From positions 1 through 9,926 of the forward strand of contig CALGUT010000336.1 of NCBI GenBank assembly GCA_937920335.1: DNA of 9,926 bases, read 5' to 3'. The first letter of the stretch is position 1. Each line of letters begins with the position of its first letter. The notes under the pieces are model-generated. The model did no database searches, was not told the origin of the DNA, and worked only from the letters and a program-made list of their open reading frames with translations. The stretch comes from an uncultured Opitutales bacterium. GTDB lineage: Bacteria > Verrucomicrobiota > Verrucomicrobiia > Opitutales > UBA2995. Made by a program: the position numbers and the translations under genes. Shown one piece after another: positions 6,901 through 9,926 of this stretch.

Positions 6901-9900
6901 TTCTCTTAACGGGACGATTTACACCGTCGAAGGAGGTCTGGGTCATTTCACCGTCATCTTCTATGAAATAGGTTTGTTGAGAATTTCGATTATATTCGAT
7001 AAGGGTCTCTGTCGATCCGTCAGAGTTTCCATCAGGCAGTTGAATCGTTCGGATAGAATTGAAACCATCGCTTACGAAAAGCCGCTTCGCTATCCTGTTC
7101 ACACGGTTAACTTCGTCGTATTCGTAGCGGGTTTCTGAGAGCTTTACATTCTCGCCATCAGGATCATTTGGGGGGTGCCCCCAGCTTTCCTGCTGAATCA
7201 TGTTTGATGTTATATCGTAAGAACGACGCCTTTCATTCCCCATGGCATCGGTAACCACGATGGGGCGATCGAAACCATCATATCTCGTTAACGTGGAATC
7301 CTCGAATCCATCTCCGTCTGTATCTTCTGCGTCACTAAAACGAACCAAATTTCCATTTGCGTCATAGTCGTAACTAACCGTTGAAGCTTCGTCTGTTCCT
7401 ACTCCCCGTGTAATTTTTATCTCGAAATTGCGTTCGTCTCTTTCGATTGAGATTGAGTTTCCTTCTGGTTCGGTTTTGCCAATTAGTCGGTCGTCCGGAT
7501 CATAAGTAATACGCCAGGTTAAAAATTCATTGGCCTCCACTTGTTCCGTTCTTTCGACCACATTATCTCGAATGTCGTATCGATACTTTCTCTCAATGGC
7601 TTGAAGATTTGCCAGCCCCGGATCCTTATCTACTGTGGCTTTTGAGTCTTTGTTGTCAGTGTGTGTTAGGATAATATTTCCGTTTGCGTCGTAGAAGTTA
7701 GTTGTTGAAAACGAGAAAGGGGTTTCCCCGGACGGCAAATCCTGGGTCAGTTGAGAGCCTTTGGTAATTTTGACCGGTTCATTTAATTGATTGTGCTCGA
7801 TGCTCGTAACTACACCCCGCGGATTAATGGCTTCTCTGACATTTCCCACCTCGTCATGTTTAAACTGGGTGGTAATAAGAGTCGGTGGAGAGGAAGCGCT
7901 TCTAATTGATGATTCTTCAGCATCCACTACGACACTGCGCGGGTAGCCTGTGCTACCTGTTAGGGTAGATCCTACGACAAGGATGCCGTCTCCATCCGGG
8001 TCGTTCCCTGGATTGTAGTAATGGATCGTTACGTTGCCCTCTGCATCCATTTCTTTAATAGCTTGGCCTGCTTCGTTGTAGCTCTTGAGAGATGCGATCT
8101 CCTGAAAGGTTGTACCAAGCCTTTGCGATTCATTTGAATCAGGCCTCAGTTGAACGGTGGGTCGCTGGGATTTAACGGTATTGCCTCGGAATTGATCGAC
8201 AAATCCGTCCATGTTAAGATCGCCCAGCCCTCGAGCGATACCGGAAATATCGATATCAAATTCAGTACAATCAGGTACAGGTCCAGAGCCTTCCTGGTAA
8301 TCGAGATAGTAAAAATGGGTATATCTGGCTGCGCTAGCGGAACCCATGGGTGGAACGCATCTGGTTGCTGTGCCTCGTGGATCCGTTTCAGATATGAGTC
8401 TATTGAATAGTGGATCGTAGGTCTTTCGGGTTACCAGATCCTCTCCACCTACGCGTTCAGAATCGGCGACTTGCCTTATTTCAATAAGATTGTTTTCAGC
8501 GGCACGGCTACCGGTACCCCATACTTGAATGAGCTGATTTTTATCGGGGAACGTGCGTGAGAGTAAGTTTCCATCCCGATTGAAAGTGCTGACGGTTTCA
8601 AAAAACTCGGGCTCGTCTTCTCGAAAGCCTCTGGTCAATCGCCTGGTAATAATGTGATGCTGAAACTCGTTGGCATAATATTCCAGCATGTTACCGTTTC
8701 GTTCAGTGATAGTAACCTTGCCGCGTGGCAGGTCTAGTTGACCCAAAGGTTCTTCGGCGTTGAGGGATTCATATTCGAAGGTCACCAAGCCGCCCGCATT
8801 GACCCCCGTGTAATTTGTTCCACCCGCAAAATACCCTGTAAGGTTGTCGAAGGTAGGGGAGTTTGGGTTTTCATCGTAGAAATAAGTATAGGAAGGAGGT
8901 CCTCCTGAGGTGGCCTCATTGGGTCTGGTGATCGTGAGCAAGTTGCCATTCAGAAAACTGCTTTCTCCCGTGAAATCTTCCGCATAACTGAATCGAGTCC
9001 GTCTTCCGTTCGGAAAATTGTTGCCGTTGGAGGTTCCGACCACAACGGGGGATATCATTTCCGACAAGTTACCATTGTCATCATAGTTAAATCCAAGTAT
9101 CCTTCCACTAAAGTCTCGGATGCCAATTATCTGATTCTGCGTGTTTCTTAAAACGTCAATGCGACGTTGATAGGCATCCAGGATATAATTCAGCTGTCCA
9201 CGAACATCGTATCCGAATTGCATCGAGTTGTAGTTGCGATCCCGATACTCAATTAAACGTCCGGTGCGATCGTAGAATCGTTTAAATCCAGTTGGTTGTC
9301 TGAGTATGAAACTTCCACCTTCTTTTCTAATTAAAGTGCCATAGTAGCCTGCTGGAGCCGTGTAGGAACCGTCTTGATTTAGCGTCCACGTCCGTAGGTG
9401 AGTACGTCCATCATTCCGGACTACGTCACCGTTCTCCAGTTCCTGAAGGCACTCCTCGTAGGTCCAATTCCAGCCTCCAAATGTTCCTTCTACTTTGCTC
9501 CGGTAGATCAATTCCACGAGAAAGTGAATGTCTCCGACGCCGGGAATCTCCAAGGCTTTATTCACAACTTCAAGTTCTCCGGTCGTTGGATAAAAAGTGG
9601 TCTGAAGTTCATCACATTCTTTGCATCGATTTTCGCAATACGTGCATGTGGATTCATTGGGGAATCCTTCGGTGACTGACTCGCTTGCGGCTGCCTCACC
9701 TTGCAGGAAAGGTTTTAGCAACGGAATGAGCTCCGGCGTATACTCGGTGATCGTGCGCCCGGAATCATGAACTAATTCCAGGAACACACGGTCGGTGTCC
9801 TTGATTTGAAAAGTGAAATATTGTGTTGGGATCGTCCCACTGACATTGGAATCGTCAATGAGTGAACTTGCGTTAACGCTAGGGAGTGTTTGTGAATTCA

Positions 9901-9926
9901 GAATCGAAACCAAATAAAAATAGCAG
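3944..9926 (-). CDS. Giant RHS/YD-repeat protein, 5' end beyond window
   Basis: A single uninterrupted frame, ending in TGA at 3946-3944, encodes at least 1,989 residues counted from the TTG at 9913. The frame stays open to the right edge, reading CYFY just before that TTG, so the true start is probably outside; I number from the TTG. Modules: leader (1-89); cysteine cluster (90-100); RHS N-terminal domain like DUF6531 (101-204); about 30 YD repeats such as YDANGNL, YDALNRL and YDGLSRL (205-1617); RHS-associated core with YDPTVGRFLQRDPI (1666-1679) and NQYAFVGNNP (1687-1696); and a 285-residue unrecognised C-terminal domain (1705-1989). RHS proteins fold YD repeats into a large hollow beta shell that can enclose a C-terminal effector. 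Secretion is inferred. Plausible roles are surface structure, adhesion, or a polymorphic toxin. No toxin family is recognised and no same-strand immunity gene follows. Family assignment is firm; function is not. Confidence 0.93.
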   Translation of the reverse strand, partial: CYFYLVSILNSQTLPSVNASSLIDDSNVSGTIPTQYFTFQIKDTDRVFLELVHDSGRTITEYTPELIPLLKPFLQGEAAASESVTEGFPNESTCTYCENRCKECDELQTTFYPTTGELEVVNKALEIPGVGDIHFLVELIYRSKVEGTFGGWNWTYEECLQELENGDVVRNDGRTHLRTWTLNQDGSYTAPAGYYGTLIRKEGGSFILRQPTGFKRFYDRTGRLIEYRDRNYNSMQFGYDVRGQLNYILDAYQRRIDVLRNTQNQIIGIRDFSGRILGFNYDDNGNLSEMISPVVVGTSNGNNFPNGRRTRFSYAEDFTGESSFLNGNLLTITRPNEATSGGPPSYTYFYDENPNSPTFDNLTGYFAGGTNYTGVNAGGLVTFEYESLNAEEPLGQLDLPRGKVTITERNGNMLEYYANEFQHHIITRRLTRGFREDEPEFFETVSTFNRDGNLLSRTFPDKNQLIQVWGTGSRAAENNLIEIRQVADSERVGGEDLVTRKTYDPLFNRLISETDPRGTATRCVPPMGSASAARYTHFYYLDYQEGSGPVPDCTEFDIDISGIARGLGDLNMDGFVDQFRGNTVKSQRPTVQLRPDSNESQRLGTTFQEIASLKSYNEAGQAIKEMDAEGNVTIHYYNPGNDPDGDGILVVGSTLTGSTGYPRSVVVDAEESSIRSASSPPTLITTQFKHDEVGNVREAINPRGVVTSIEHNQLNEPVKITKGSQLTQDLPSGETPFSFSTTNFYDANGNIILTHTDNKDSKATVDKDPGLANLQAIERKYRYDIRDNVVERTEQVEANEFLTWRITYDPDDRLIGKTEPEGNSISIERDERNFEIKITRGVGTDEASTVSYDYDANGNLVRFSDAEDTDGDGFEDSTLTRYDGFDRPIVVTDAMGNERRRSYDITSNMIQQESWGHPPNDPDGENVKLSETRYEYDEVNRVNRIAKRLFVSDGFNSIRTIQLPDGNSDGSTETLIEYNRNSQQTYFIEDDGEMTQTSFDGVNRPVKRIDALGNWLEFDYDQSSNVTKATQHELSPGNLVPAETYTTRYLYDQLNRLTRASDSIGQTTRFEYDSRNNLVAQSDAKGPLLNDPTGIVPSSINGPGNVTTYVYDGLDRRIREGRELRTGGTGNGTLDTSNPNNPDGLIELSNTYDGNGRLTHKTDDKGNTTSYEYDALNRQIRKILSDGSAYTASYDLEGNVIQLVDPNGTVATKTYDALNRLKEVKINRADGVEGTTRETFGYDGLSRLVQTTDDNGDISNTQSNEFVYDSYSRVLEDQQSGNGITGVTSTVWTGDHKINQTTYPGEKRITYSYDQIDRIKTIGDNQGTISQHFWIGKTKRELIRINGNNTTLTYLNDATNEAIGYDGLKRIVLQRVLGPGGSSDVILDREYSYNRANLLTSETRGDDFGLEDRYQYDSAHRLIAFSLDQNGTGGAERDIEGTFFAYDGAGNRVTEQLTSNSGVESSRTYTTNNVNEYVDIDGITRSHDGNGNLTDNDTNQYFYDYRNRLVRVLNKKTSKTISEYRYDALNRRTGKTLYDPESGEQTSSITYYYNGQQCIEERDTTSENIWANYVYGPQHEDELILFERTNEHPQGAARLWVHGDRQLNIAAITDASGTVVESRFYNPFGLTFKADKEPLTDSGPSGLEFGFQGQRQDPETGLLHFPSRMYDPTVGRFLQRDPIWKAENHGNQYAFVGNNPANAAKPSGSTNEGSDQFLGRGHMLASGLYTITIGWWYDPLEEMVEKYGFEGLFYAVGSGLCAVATLPLEFVEAFESYDSIQQTIMGQMDATWKDWEVYNIIKANVGRNRISFWKHHNPDRHGFPDEDDNTNWNKLRDHFGSDLHWKFGYYVQWLTGDKISAWDAMNMWPSGGLTGMEELGDESTGADNLACMHDALIYLNQIFSVGPGAGFCREGNPFSGIVSNWLRIMFDGDIGFTGFEEDGGIEGKTRPWGSRPGEMTPEVKEGATGKYGGIFEAYYPSVRFSGSPGSAQP
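3947..4801 (-). other. Unrecognised Trp-rich C-terminal domain of the RHS protein
   Basis: Residues 1705-1989 follow directly on the core, the position where RHS proteins carry their variable effector. It has 12 Trp in 285 residues, a hydrophobic segment (GLFYAVGSGLCAVATLPLEF, 1747-1766), a His/Asp/Asn-rich stretch (WKHHNPDRHGFPDEDDN, 1809-1825), then SDLHWKFGYYVQWLTG (1837-1852), three Cys (1757, 1887, 1908), and a Gly/Ser/Pro-rich end. I recognise no toxin, nuclease, deaminase, peptidase or carbohydrate-binding family. Effector, adhesin tip or structural cap all remain possible. Confidence 0.55.
4802..5062 (-). other. RHS repeat-associated core domain
   Basis: Residues 1618-1704. SRFYNPFGL (1618-1625), FGFQGQRQDPETGLLHFPSR (1645-1664), YDPTVGRFLQRDPI (1666-1679) and NQYAFVGNNPANAAKPSG (1687-1704) reproduce the RHS core. 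In characterised RHS and TcC proteins this core plugs the shell and, where functional, cleaves off the C-terminal domain at a DPxG motif. Here that motif reads KPSG. Confidence 0.92.
5063..9301 (-). repeat. Array of about 30 degenerate YD (RHS) repeats
   Basis: Residues 205-1617 are built from units with the consensus [YF]D-x2-[NDGS]-[NR]-[LIV] followed by a strand and a turn, such as YDANGNL (851-856 region), YDQLNRL (1047-1053), YDALNRQ (1169-1175), YDALNRL (1211-1217), YDSYSRV (1264-1270) and FYDYRNRL (1498-1505). At the DNA level the complement shows recurring but divergent GCATCGTA/CCATCGTA words, so this is protein-level repetition and not a recent tandem duplication. Spacing is roughly 15-25 residues, stretched where Asp/Gly-rich loops intervene. 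Confidence 0.88.
8186..8224 (-). other. Dockerin/EF-hand-like calcium loop inside the YD array
   Basis: Residues 564-576 read GDLNMDGFVDQFR. Asp565, Asn567, Asp569, Gly570 and Asp573 sit at EF-loop positions 1, 3, 5, 6 and 9, with hydrophobic Val at position 8, the pattern of dockerin-type loops. Position 12 is Arg where an acidic residue is usual, so any calcium site may be incomplete. There is a single copy; a dockerin needs two, so this is not a dockerin. Confidence 0.55.
9302..9613 (-). other. RHS N-terminal domain (DUF6531-like)
   Basis: Residues 101-204. LEIPGVGDIHFLVELIYRSK (121-140) followed by GTFGGWNWTYEE (143-154), GDVVRNDGR (162-170) and DGSYTAPAGYYGTLIRKEGG (181-200) follows the order seen at the start of secreted RHS proteins: a PGxGxxF strand, YRS, G-GWxxxY, DGxxxR, then DGSY-APxG. 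In known shells this region sits at the N-terminal end, next to the plug. Confidence 0.65.
9614..9646 (-). other. Four-cysteine cluster in the RHS N-terminal region
   Basis: The minus strand encodes CTYCENRCKEC (residues 90-100), spacing C-x2-C-x3-C-x2-C, just before the RHS N-terminal domain. Such spacing can bind zinc or another metal, or form paired disulfides in an exported protein. Only 11 Cys occur in the 1,989 residues, so four within 11 residues is a marked concentration. Confidence 0.7.

Noticed and set aside
8186..8224. Dockerin domain
   Set aside because: Only one calcium loop is present, with Arg at position 12, and it is embedded in the middle of the repeat array. A dockerin has two loops and is normally terminal.
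5063..9301. CRISPR-like or recent tandem DNA repeats suggested by recurring GCATCGTA words
   Set aside because: They are degenerate YD-repeat codons in one continuous frame with variable spacing and no conserved direct repeat.

Overview
The window is almost completely coding. It holds four genes, two of them cut by the window edges, and no stretch over about 60 bases without a gene. No tRNA, rRNA, CRISPR array, insertion sequence or attachment site was seen. The gene types are a PQQ-type sugar dehydrogenase fused to cytochrome c, a class B flavin monooxygenase and a very large secreted RHS/YD-repeat protein. With mid-range base composition by eye and no clear Shine-Dalgarno sequences at the visible starts, they suggest a free-living Gram-negative bacterium. 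A member of the Planctomycetota/Verrucomicrobiota group is the best guess, but this is inference from gene content and not a phylogenetic result.

Layout: (1) positions 1-282, minus strand, the N-terminal 94 residues of a DUF2237 (COG3651) protein that runs off the left edge. (2) 331-2613, minus strand, an exported glucose/sorbosone-dehydrogenase-like beta-propeller followed by a domain with two CxxCH haem sites. It lies 48 bases upstream of the DUF2237 gene and is probably co-transcribed with it. (3) 2614-2669, a short divergent intergenic region that must drive both directions. (4) 2670-3938, plus strand, a flavin-containing monooxygenase with motifs resembling the plant/yeast FMO branch. 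(5) 3944-9926, minus strand, an RHS-repeat protein of at least 1,989 residues. It converges on the monooxygenase with only 5 bases between the two stop codons, and its 5' end lies beyond the right edge.

The genes do not form an obvious single pathway. The dehydrogenase-cytochrome protein would oxidise a sugar or aldose-like substrate in the periplasm and pass electrons to its own haems. The monooxygenase is cytosolic and would oxygenate a soft N or S centre. The RHS protein is probably a surface or exported shell protein. Its modules, N- to C-terminal, are a leader region, a four-cysteine cluster, an RHS N-terminal domain, about 30 YD repeats with embedded Asp/Gly-rich calcium-type loops, a canonical RHS core, and a 285-residue Trp-rich C-terminal domain I do not recognise. 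That C-terminal domain is the most interesting part of the window: the residue expected to be Asp at the core junction is Lys, and no same-strand immunity gene follows it.
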